DNA of 64,000 bases, from NCBI RefSeq assembly GCF_034190915.1, contig NW_026947499.1, positions 1,859,950 to 1,923,949 of the forward strand, read 5' to 3'. Source of the DNA: Cavia porcellus. Its lineage: Eukaryota > Chordata > Mammalia > Rodentia > Caviidae. Below, one piece after another: positions 47,563 to 57,275 of this stretch. Position 1 is the stretch's first letter. The number at the start of each line of letters is the position of its first letter. The position numbers were made by a program, and so were the translations under genes. The notes under the pieces are model-generated. The model worked only from the letters and a program-made list of their open reading frames with translations. It made no database searches and was not told the DNA's origin.

Positions 47563-49040
47563 AATTCCTCCAGATCCCAAAATTTGACTAATTTTTGGGC
47601 AAAGGCCATTTTTGCTGCAGCTTGTCTCGTCTTGTATGTCTGTTTGTTTGTCCATTTGTTCTAAATGTTCTCCTTTTGGTTACCCTAAATCTAACAGAAC
47701 ATTCTCTCCTAGGAACCCCTTCTACGAGCCCAGAATGGACAAAGGGATTTAGATATTGATGTGCAGTGTTTTTGTTCTTTAAAATTGTTTGCCTGTTTGG
47801 ATTTGTTACTAACTTAGGGGCTTGTTGCCCATTTCTGTTGCAGGATCCATATGGCTTATTAGATTCAAGCTTCATAATAAGAAAAATTATTTCCTTTAGC
47901 TCACCAAACTGTGCAAAAAGCACCCTTTGTTTGTGTCTTTAATGTTGTGGCGCCTTGTTTAATATGTAAGTCTTCAACTGATTGCTTGCAACCTTGGCAT
48001 GCCTTTTAAAAGGAGTATTTTTCTTTCTGGTTAAAAAGTAAATATATGTGCACATATATGTGTATATTTATGGTTTTTAAGAATCATATCAACTTTACCA
48101 AGTAAAAACCAGGTCATACTGTAATTGAGCCAGTTAAAAGGTTATAGCTTTAAAAAACCCAGCATTTTAATGTGGTAAAAAGACATAAAATTAATTAAAT
48201 ATGTTTTAGACTACTAGAAGGTAACTTCAAGGGTTTTGTTGAGAGTTTTAATGTTGTCTGAGAAGCGAAAAAAAAAGATAATTGACTGGTGATAGTAAAA
48301 AGGAGGGACAAAGAAAGTGGTTTGTCTTCAAATAAAATGTCTGCTGTGCCAAAATGTAAAAAAAAGATAAAACTTAGAGATATATTATAAGTTATAAAAA
48401 GCTCGAGATGATATAAATTTTGTCTTGGTTTATAGTACTGAAGACAACAGGTTTGACAAGAAGTAAATGTGTTCAAAGTTTGACAGTATTGGATCAGTTT
48501 TGATAGATTTATTTATAAGATTCTAAACCTTTGCTGCAAAGTGTTTCCATTAATATGAGATTATAGATGATAATAGAGATAAGATATAAGTTTTCACATG
48601 TGCTGTGGACCTCTGGGAGATTATATGGCACAATTTTGTTACCTATGAAAAAGCTTCTTTTTGTTAAGTATGTAATTTCAGTAAAATGATGGCCTGCCAG
48701 GTGGCACCCTGGGACAAAAGGTGGTGTGCCATCCAGATAAAGCCTGCTCTCTGATATGGAATGCCAAAACCATGTTGTCCTTTTGTCCCAAGCCGATTGA
48801 ACATCCAGAGGTAAGGAGGTTTCCCTAGTATCGCCAGTTGGTCTCTTTGCAACTCAGTCGGCCCCACATGTTAGAAAAAAGATTACAAAGGTTTAAGAGT
48901 TTAAAAAAAAATGCCCCTCAGCCAGTTGATAGAGATAGCACAAAAGGTCTTTTAAAACTAAAAAAATTACCGTCTACTGGGAAATTTGTCCAGCGTACCT
49001 GAGTCCTCACAACTGACTTAGAGTTAAAACTGTTGGGCAA
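47563..49040 (+). pseudogene. Decayed leader/gag region of the retrovirus
   Basis: AT-rich and full of stops. I cannot recognise matrix, capsid or nucleocapsid motifs. The position between leader and protease/RT implies gag, but much of 47900-48650 looks randomised or replaced. A minus-strand frame at 48664-48867 has no family resemblance that I can name. 48900-49040, with A-rich filler, probably belongs to the protease. Confidence 0.45.
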
Positions 49041-50446
49041 ATGGAATCAGGAGATTCCAGAAGTCTGGGCAGAAGACAATCCTCCAGGGCTAGCAGTCAG
49101 CCAAGTCCCCCTTCTGATGGAGCTCTTACCCCAAGCATGCCCCTTCTGCTTGTGACAATGCCCGATAAGCCTGCAGGCCCGGAAAGGGATTTAAAGTCCA
49201 CATGCAGAGGCTAAGAGACAATGATATTCTCATTCCTTGTGTCTCTCCCTGGAACATGCCCTTGCTTCTAGTCACTGAAGCCAGGGACAAATAACTATCG
49301 CTCTGTACAGGATCTCGGAGAGTTAATACATGAGTTCTGAGTCTATACCCAACAGTGCCAAATCCTGAGAACACCTGGTACTCTGTTCTGAACCTGAAAG
49401 ATGCTTTCTTCACTTTGCCACTTACTCTGGTGAGTCAACTCCTTTTTGCCTTTGAATGGACTGACCCAGATACGGGGGTAAAAAAAAACAGCTGACCCGG
49501 ACACATTTACCTCAGGGTTATAAAAACTCTCCCACTCTTTTTGATGAGACATTAACAAGAGATCTTTTAAAATTAAAAAAAAAAAAACACCCTGAGATAG
49601 TGCTCCTCCAGCACATGGATGACTTGTTAATAGCCTCGACCCCCACGGAAGCTTGTAAGCTTGTCAAGAGACAACTAAAAAACTGTTAAGGACTTTGGGG
49701 CAATTAGGCTATAAAGTCTCGACTAAAAGGGCACAATTGTGCTGTCAGGCTGTAACTCATCTGGACTACAAATTGCAAAAAAAAAAAAAAAAAGAGGAGG
49801 ATTTTGTCTAAAAAAGTGTCCAGGCTATATTGCAGATCCCATTCCCAGAAACTAAAAAACAGGTGCGCGAATTTCTGGGAGCTGTCGGATACTCCAGGCT
49901 GTAGATTCTAAATTTTACTGAAACAGCTCACCCCCTGTAGGGCTCCCTTAAGGAAAAAACTCACTAAACTGGACTGATAAATGTAAACTGGACCTTGCGG
50001 CAGCTCAAGTGGGCCTTGACAGAGGCCCCAGCCCTGGGACTCCCTGATGTTACCAAGCCATTCACCTTGTTTGTAGATGAACTCAGGGGCATTGCCAAAG
50101 GAGTCCTAACCCAGGACATTGGCTCTTAAAAGAGGCCTATAGCCTATCTTTCCAAAAGGCTCAATCCAGTAACAAGAGGGTGGCCTCCATGCCTAAAATT
50201 CTGGCCGCTGTGGCAATGCTACTTAAAAGAGGCCCCCCCCCAAAAAAAAACCTCACTTTTGGACAAAAGATTTCTGTAGTGACCTCCCACAGTTTAGAGA
50301 CTCTTATCAAAACCCCTCCTAAAAATGTGAGTGCTAAAATCTCACACTATTAGGCCCTGCTCCTAGACCCAGAATTGATAGTTTTCAAGACTTCTTCAGT
50401 TTTAAACCCAGCCACCCTTATGCCTGACAACGACCTGAGAAATTTC

Positions 50447-50870
50447 ACAGATGGAAGCAGCTTCATCCAGAACGGCAGAGGCAGATGAGTGGCCGGGGCA
50501 GCAGTGACCATCAAAAAGAGGTACTCTGGGTTAAGCGGTTAGAGCCTGGCATCTCTGTCCAAAAGGTGGAGCTCATTGCTTTGACTGAGGTACTAAAACT
50601 AGCCACAAAAAAGAGGGTAAACATCTATACAGATAGTAGATATGCTTTTGCTACTATACATGTACATGGAGCCATCTATTAAGAGCGAGGTCTCTTAACC
50701 TCGGCCAGGGCAAAGATTTAAAAAAAGGGGGGGGTGGCTCCACAGATCCTAGATTTGCTGGCAACAGTCTGGCTGTCGGCAGATTGCTGCTATTCACCTG
50801 AGGAAACAATTTGGCAGATCAGGCCTCTCAAAGAGTAGCAATCACATCAGAGGGGCCAGCCGAGAAAGTA
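50447..50870 (+). pseudogene. First RNase H remnant
   Basis: Begins with the catalytic-site string T-D-G-S-S. A 65-codon open stretch at 50485-50682 carries the E-L ([10 protein letters not shown]) and [12 protein letters not shown] motifs typical of gamma-type RNase H. It continues through a G-rich run (50727-50734) to ILDLLATVWL-like sequence and an N/LADQ-like end. A stop lies at 50485 minus one codon, and the frame is lost after 50682. Confidence 0.85.
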
Positions 50871-50939
50871 ACTGCTCTGATGCGAGTCCCCCCGACCTTG
50901 TCAAAACCAGTCTACACAAAAAAAGACTGCACTGGTTGT

Positions 50940-51760
50940 TGTGAGCCATCTAACAGATTCCAGTCCCTGTGACTAAAAGACAAGTGCAAAATTTCTAGGA
51001 GCCACAGGACTGATCCAGAGTTTGGGACCCTGGCAGAGGTCTGTTGTCTACCTTTCCAAGACACTTGATTCTGTAACAACCAGATGACCACCCTGTCTGT
51101 GGTGATTTCCTCAGTAGCCCCCTCATAAAGGAAGCTTAAAAATTGACTTTTACACACAAACTCTTGTTTCTTCCTGTTCCCTGGAGACTCTCATCAAGGC
51201 CCCATCAGACTGCGGATGTCTAATTCCTGAGCCATACATTATCAGGCACTATTTCTGGAAACAGCGGCTTCAAACTCTGGCTACTTTGCTGCCTAAGGAT
51301 GACCCCTCGTTGCCTCACTACAATTGTACTGAGGTCATTGATCACCTCACAGGACTTCGACCTTATCTAGTGGATAAGCCATTATCTAGAGTTCCATCCT
51401 ACTTCTCTGATGGAAGCAGCTACGTCTATCAAGGTAAGCGGGTCTTGGGAGCTGCCGTTACACAAAATCTCAGGTTCTATGGGAACAAATCTTAGAGCCA
51501 GAGACATCAGCATAGTGGGCTAAACCCATTGCCCACACTGAGGCCTCAAGTTGTCTTTATCAAAAATGGAGTTTATTGTCTTCTGGAGTCAAAAGATTAA
51601 ATTGCTCCCCAAATTTGGACTTGTTGGCTGCCATCTAGATGCCAAGGAGAGTGGCTACTATCTGCTGTATAAGCCATTGGGCAGAAGATGATCTTGTTAT
51701 AGGAAAAAATAATTTGGCAAATGCCACCTTCCAAAAGATAGCCAGAAAGCCCCAAAATCA
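50940..51760 (+). pseudogene. Second, diverged RT-connection/RNase H segment
   Basis: CAAATTTCTAGGAGCCACAG (about 50988) parallels GAATTTCTGGGAGCTGTCGG of the first set (about 49868). ACCTTTCCAAGACACTTGAT (about 51051) parallels ATCTTTCCAAAAGGCTCAAT (about 50149). TTCTCTGATGGAAGCAGCTA (51403) parallels TTCACAGATGGAAGCAGCTT (50444). The downstream APQILDLLA-like stretch is also present in both (50734, 51604). Similarity is patchy, so this is an old duplication or a recombination with a different pol lineage. Confidence 0.75.
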
Positions 51761-52440
51761 GTGGGGATTGAGATAAGCTTGACATTACTGCTGATCCCAC
51801 CTATTTTCTTTGTCAGAGCCCATTTACACTTAAAAAGACCAGCATCTGGCAGCTCAACTTCCGAGAGATTCCCGGGGGCTAATATCAAGCTAGCCCAGTC
51901 TGTGAGCTTCAGATGCCCTCAGTGCCAATTGGTAAATCTAAAAGTACTGCAACAAATAGAAACCACTGGTTATCGTGAGACTATGCCTAAAAACACTAAA
52001 AAAATAGATTTTACAAAAATAAAAAGCCTAAAACTTCAAGGATATAAATGTTATAATGGTTGATACTTTCATTAGATGAGTAAAAGCGTTTTCTACTTAG
52101 TCTGAGTCAGCTCTGATAGCAGTTTCCCTGATTTGGTCTCCCTTTTTATCCATGGGGTCCGACAATGGCCTGGCTTTTATAGCCTAATAACTCAAATTAA
52201 CCTAAGCTTTGCAGATCAATTAAAAACTCGATTGGGCTTACCAGCCTCAGAGTTCAGGAAAGGTAAAAAGATAAGTTAGATTTTAAAGACTATAATTACT
52301 AATGGCCTTAAAAACTGGCGAAAAATGGGTAAGTCTCTTTTCCTTCTGCCCCTTTGTGTGCGTGATGCATCCCCTATGTTGCAGATATTTCCTCTTTTGA
52401 GGTTTTATATAAGAGATCTTCCTCTTATCATTAAAGGTTT

Positions 52441-52960
52441 CTAAAAATTAGCTGATTTAACTAATAAAGATCTTATTAAGTCTCCCCCAGACTTTTCAGC
52501 CAGCTCTGACTTCCATCCACTGGTTATTTCGCTGCTGCCCACTGCGAGCTAAAGAGCCTAGGCACCTAGACAAGCGACCTCACCATAAATCACTTGAGCT
52601 GCAATAGACTGTCAAAATAGCTAAAAGCCTGCCTGGATTCAACGTTCCCACTGCAGACAGGTCCCAGCTTCAAAAGACCATTAGCCTGTAGATAAATAAA
52701 CTGTCATTTCTTCCAAGGACACTTTAAAGCTTAAGATTGTCTAATATAACTGATAATTTTGTGTTCTCCTCTTTTGTAGAGACCCCTAAGAGGCCTCTGT
52801 CTGACTTAAAAATTGTTACTTGTATGATAAAACAGAGTAAATTTAAATGTTGGTTTTCTTTCTCCTTTTGGTTAACAGCTTTAATGACAGCTACAAGACC
52901 TTTGTTAATCCTCCTACTGGGCCTTGTGTTGTAAACAAGTTGATAAACTATGTCAAAGTT
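52441..52960 (+). pseudogene. Env remnant, transmembrane-subunit end only
   Basis: Most of env is missing: only about 600 bases separate the integrase end from the polypurine tract. The open stretch at 52737-52934 ends in a hydrophobic LTALMTATRPLLILLLGLVL-like segment, the shape of a gamma-type TM membrane anchor, followed by a stop. No surface subunit, fusion peptide or immunosuppressive-type motif could be seen, so it is not a functional envelope. Confidence 0.65.
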
Positions 52961-53044
52961 CTTAAAAGCTTATAATTATAAAGACACATACAAGGTTATA
53001 AACAGATGGTAAGGAGTCAATGATTTGACACACTGACTAAAATC

Positions 53045-53053
53045 AGTGGGGAA
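53045..53053 (+). other. Degenerate polypurine tract
   Basis: AGTGGGGAA lies immediately before the 3' LTR. The tract is short and has one T, but it occupies the right place to prime plus-strand synthesis. Confidence 0.6.
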
Positions 53054-54127
53054 TGTTGTACCCTAAGAAAATAGCTTTGTTATATGTGTATTATAGCAAA
53101 CCTGTATAGGGGCTTACTAAATGTGTTTGTTTTATCCTTTTTCCCTAACTGATATGTTAAGGGACCTAATTGATCTGTTGAGCAACACTCTCCTCTGTAA
53201 AGAATTGCAAAAATCTCACCTAATTGATATGTTAACCATTGTTGCTCTCTACAAACTACAGAAGCTGTGCTAAAACAAGCTAACAAGGGTTGTTAATCAC
53301 TGCTAGGAGCCTTTATTCTCCTCTAAAGAGCTAAGGAAAACTAGAATGGCAATTAATTTACATTTGTTTAAAGTAACCTGCTTGTGTGCAGAGAGATTTG
53401 CGTGTGAGTTTAACCCTTTACCCTGATCTTGACACATTACCGCCGTTTTCTGTTCTGTATGGCGCCTTATTGCCTCCCTCTCCCCTCACCTATCTATCTA
53501 GGCCATAAAAAATTTGGGTTTCTGGTGACCTCCCCCCGACCCGGTGATGATCTGTTGTAAAATGAGCCTGCCCCAATTTTAAGAACTGCTTAGCTTAAAC
53601 AAATTACCGGGTAATACTATGGCCCAAATCCCAATCGGTGCTTTCCTTTTGTTCTGTATATATCAAATGAGTTAGATATCAGGTCTTCGTAAAACTTAAG
53701 TTCCAGCGTCTCATAACTTGTGACCCCTTCGCACTCACTAGCGAAGACAAGCTGTCCTGAGATAATTAACTGTCCACTTTCTTCTCCAAATATTGCTGCA
53801 GACGTGCCACTCTGAGATAATGTCAGTCTGCAGGATGGAAATAATTTTTAAAAAACACCAGAAACTCCCTAGATTGTCAGAGCTAAGTGGACAGCAATAC
53901 AGTTTCCAGACTCGGGTCAACAAGTTTGATGGCTCTACAGGTTTCTTTGTTTCTCTCCCCCCGCCCTTTCCTCCAGCCCCTTTTTAAAGTCCTCCCTTCA
54001 GCTTCTAGGGGACAGTCTCCAAATTGGCTCCCGGAGACTGGTCGCCAGGCCTAAAAATAAAGCCTTTGCCACTAAATTTTCAGTCTCTTGCCTCCTTGGA
54101 TTTTATACCGGGGCTCAAGTTATAACA
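53054..54127 (+). repeat. 3' LTR of the endogenous retrovirus
   Basis: 1074 bp, identical to the 5' LTR except for five transitions (equivalent to 5' positions 46355, 46362, 46373, 46763 and 47156). Short frames in both orientations are shared with the 5' LTR and are not genes. Confidence 0.97.
54056..54061 (+). terminator. Poly(A) signal in 3' LTR
   Basis: AATAAA, followed by the TTG-rich U5. It is the normal end signal of the provirus. Confidence 0.65.
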
Positions 54128-54132
54128 GCCAG
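54128..54132. repeat. Target-site duplication, right copy
   Basis: GCCAG directly after the 3' LTR, identical to 46152-46156. Confidence 0.85.
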
Positions 54133-56079
54133 CTCTGTTTGTCTCATACAAAACGAATAATAAACTTCCCCAACTGGCTGTGTGGGGGAAGCAAATTCTC
54201 ACGTTCTCCTCCCCTGCGTCTTCCCGGGGTTTCTAATAAATCACCCATCTTAGCCCGAACCAAAAAGGCAACATTGACTCAGAGTTTATCTTTAATTATA
54301 TTTAAATCACAAGGCTTAACTGAATGTATTGACATTTATACCGGGAAATTAATTGACATTCCATTAACCTCGACCAGCAAATTAATTCCTCAATCTTGAA
54401 CCTTGGGCGCTTGAAGGCTGGAGCACGGTTGTGTATCGATCACGATGTTCACGTGGGTGCCTACAGACCCAGCATCCTCTCCTTCATGAGAGGACTCCGC
54501 TAGATACTTACCTGAGCTGTGTTTTGGCACAAAGGAAGTCAGTGTCTGAGCCTCTCCACACTCCCCGTTGTCAGATGGGAGAAGGGAGGGAAAGCCCTGA
54601 GTCGGGATAGCTCTGATCACCGCCGTCAATTAATAATTCGTTTCGCACCTTCAAACGAACGCAGAGCATCTTTGTACTCCAGCAACTCCACCGCATGCTT
54701 AATGAGATGGTGCCAGGGTATCTGGGGACATGACCTGGCTGTCCTGCTCCAGTTGGGCCAGCGGCCTCAATGAGAGGGGAGCCTTTTCCCTGAGCCACCA
54801 GCAGCCCTGTCAACACAAGGGGGCCCCATTCACATCGGGCTCCACATATGACATAGCCTGATGAGCCAGCGTGGGCGGGAACCCCTCTTGTGCGCTTTTC
54901 ATAAAAAAAGATGGTGTGGGGAAGAGAGTTCCCACTAGAGGAAATCCTGCTCACTGAAATCGCATGAGCACAGTCTGCCAGGTGCCGCCGGGTCACACCC
55001 GATGGCTTCGGTGAGCAGGCTGAAGGAGTCCTGTGCAGACCGGGCTCCCCAGAGGGGGCAGACCCTCCCTCTAACCCCCGGGGAGGCGTCCTGGAGAGGG
55101 AGAGGCGCTAACGGTGTGGAATTGGTTTGCTCACCTTCTTTGCCAGTGCAGCTCCCCTCCATTGTGTTTTCCTCCCCACTCACACCCCGGCCTGCGACAC
55201 AGAAGCTGCATGGTGGGAGTGGGTGGCGTCCCAGGTACCTGTTTATGCAGACAAGATTTGATCTGGAACCGTCTGCAGCCCCGACAAGCATGCTAATGTG
55301 TCTGTGGCATGGAAATCTGATTTTTCACATTTTTTTTAGGGGGAAAAGGAAAAAAACTTCCAACAAAAAGAAATATATGAAAATAAACTGTCTCTCTATC
55401 TCCGAGCGAATATGTTTAAGGAAATGTCACGGTGTGGAGATGCAGGATTTAGTTTTGTTTTTGTCCTGCCTTTGTGTAGAGCAGCCATGCCAGCGCGTGT
55501 GGAAGTGAATTCAGTCTGGGTGTGCACCCAGGGCTCGCCGTGGGACAGCAGCGGCCTCCTGCGTGCCGCTCCCGAGTCCCCCTCTCTGTGTCACCTCGCT
55601 TTCACTTTGAACACGGGGTGCCCTCTGTGCCTGGGGATGACACACACGCTATAAAGATCCTCCGAAGTCAATCTGGGTAAAGGAGGGTGAGGCGGTCTTC
55701 ATAAAAATAGGAGCTCGTGAGGTTGGCGGCAAAGCTCACCTGTCTAAACCACGAACTTCAGCCAGGAAGACGAGGTTACTCTGTCCTAAATAAGCTAGAG
55801 CTGTGCGCGGAACCCTGGCTCGTCCTTAGACTGAACCCCACATCTACTAGGAGGCACAGGGCTCTCTCCGGAAGAATGATCACCCCATCAGCTTGGATTG
55901 ATTAGGAAAGAGTCATCTATGTCTTCATCGGGATTTTTCCCAAACGCTAACTTTGTGCTTCTGTGGCCTCTCTCAGGTCTTGTTTTTAAAGGTATCTTTT
56001 CATTAGTCCGCGTTTCCGGCCCCTCGTAGTGATTGTGGTGATTGCTCTGCCCCCGAGGGAGGAACGTGACGCCCTCTAA
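54133..56079. other. Unique intronic sequence
   Basis: No exon or repeat recognised. AT-rich near 54150-54400, GC-rich afterwards. Confidence 0.45.
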
Positions 56080-56290
56080 CCCTCTTCCCCCACTTCCCGC
56101 CTCGTGCCTCCATCTCTTGATCCCCTCCCGTTTGAGGAAGATCGGTTTCCCTTTATCTTCTATTTTGCTCTTTATTGATTCTGTGAGTTCTTACAGAGGA
56201 GACACTGAAGCACACGAGTCCGATTTATTTCCCTTAACGTGCTGACCTCACGGTGCGCCCTGTGGCCTGCAAAGGACCTCGCCTTTCTGT
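56080..56290 (-). mobile_element. L1-like antisense fragment
   Basis: CTCTTGATCCCCTCCCGTTT, GAGGAAGATCGGTTTCCC, ATTTTGCTCTTTATTGATTC and TGAGTTCTTACAGAGGAG match the order seen at 38.47 and 29.93 kb. Confidence 0.5.
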
Positions 56291-57077
56291 GTGGCAGTGG
56301 CAGGTTTTGGCGGGGGCAGCCCATCACAGCGCCGATTCTCTGTTCCAGACACGGACCTGTCTAACCCCGCCCCATCTGGTTTTGAGTTATTTTATGTATG
56401 TGTGGTGCAATGCGGTTTTCTCCAGCATCACACTCCCTGATCTTATTAAATGAGATTTTTAAAGATTTGAAATATGCCTTGACTACAGCTCTGCCAGCTG
56501 TTCCCACGCTACGTCTCGTGCACAGGAGGAGGACTCCAGGTAGCGCTGGTGACAGGCGTCTTCGGTTGCAGACGCTGAGTGGGGAGAGGGACCTCATGGC
56601 TGCCGCTGTGTCAGTGACGCCTTGGGCCGGCCGCGTCCAGCTACAAGTGACGCCTGTCACTGCTGCGTCTCGCCCCTGCAGGTGGGTCCTGGGGTACCTG
56701 GGATGCCCTGAGCACAGGAAGGGGCTGCAGGCACTGATTGCTGGACCACAATTTTTTTTGGCTCCCACTGTGGCAGTCTGCGGGGCGGCTCAGCCTATCG
56801 CTCCTTCTTCTGGGCAGATCTCTACGCACTCTTCGCCCTCCTGTAGGACAAATGGGCCCAGTGCAGGGCTCTGCCTTGTGTTTCTGTACTCGTGTCCTTT
56901 ATTTTCCATGCTACCGTGGAAATCTGGGAATCGAGGGAAATCTGGAACCCACACTTTTCTCATTACCATTGGGAGCAAGTGTCCGGCTGTCATAGTGTCT
57001 TCTAGTGAAGTATTTACACATTGCAGTAAATGTTATTCTGTTATCTTTTAAAAGCGATTTCCCATTTCTCCCACCAT
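56291..57077. other. Unique intronic sequence
   Basis: No exon recognised. An open frame on + (about 217 aa, 56398-57051) has no domain-like composition and no good splice context. Confidence 0.45.
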
Positions 57078-57275
57078 AAACACCAGGAGTTGGCAAACTA
57101 TTCCTGTGAGGGGTGGGGCGGTAATATACGAGGCTCCGTGGATCACAGGCTTGCTAAGCTGCATAATCTGTTTTTAAAAAATTAAAAATATGAAACCCAT
57201 TTTTAGCTCTGGAAGGCCGCAGAAACAAGCCGCGGCTCGCATCCAGCCAGCTCACTGCCATGGGCTGCCAAGATG
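57078..57275. mobile_element. Possible old hAT/MER5-like DNA transposon remnant
   Basis: CCAGGAGTTGGCAAACTATT, then 'ataatctgtttttaaaaaatt' and CATTTTTAGCTCTGGAAGG...'agccgcggctcgcatccagcc' recall the GTTGGCAAACTA... layout of ancient mammalian non-autonomous hAT elements. Strongly diverged, so the family is uncertain. Confidence 0.35.

Larger units (their letters stand above)
49041..52440 (+). pseudogene. Broken pol (protease end, RT, two RNase H copies, integrase)
   Basis: Read across frames, domains appear in order. The protease/RT junction is at 49050-49120 (a PEVWAEDNPPGLA-like string). RT fingers/palm runs from 49190 to 49640, with the YXDD site changed to H-M-D-D at 49612-49623. The connection is at 49840-50400. 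RNase H follows with TDGSS at 50447-50461 and a TDSRYAFA stretch at about 50627-50650. A second diverged connection/RNase H set lies at 50940-51760 (SDGSS at 51406-51420). Integrase spans 51830-52440, with a CPQC zinc half-site at 51914-51925 and a D-N-G motif (aspartate codon 52161-52163). There are many in-frame stops and A/C/G homopolymers. The gene is non-functional. Confidence 0.9.
46157..54127 (+). mobile_element. Class I (gamma-like) endogenous retrovirus, full-length but defective
   Basis: A 7971-bp provirus with LTR-leader-(gag)-pol-env stub-LTR order, in the same direction as the TMEM132 exon. The LTRs begin TGTTGTACCC and end TATAACA, are each 1074 bp, and are flanked by GCCAG duplications. 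The primer site is of the proline-tRNA type, and the protease/RT junction, RT, RNase H, integrase and TM-env remnants all have gamma-like features, so it belongs to class I. No reading frame in the interior exceeds about 110 codons. Gag is not recognisable and env is nearly gone. The element cannot encode functional proteins, yet its LTRs are nearly identical (5 differences). Compare non-autonomous rodent elements such as VL30. The exact family is not known to me. Confidence 0.95.

Noticed and set aside
52737..52934. Domesticated (syncytin-like) envelope
   Set aside because: Only a membrane-anchor-like tail remains. No surface subunit, cleavage site or fusion peptide.
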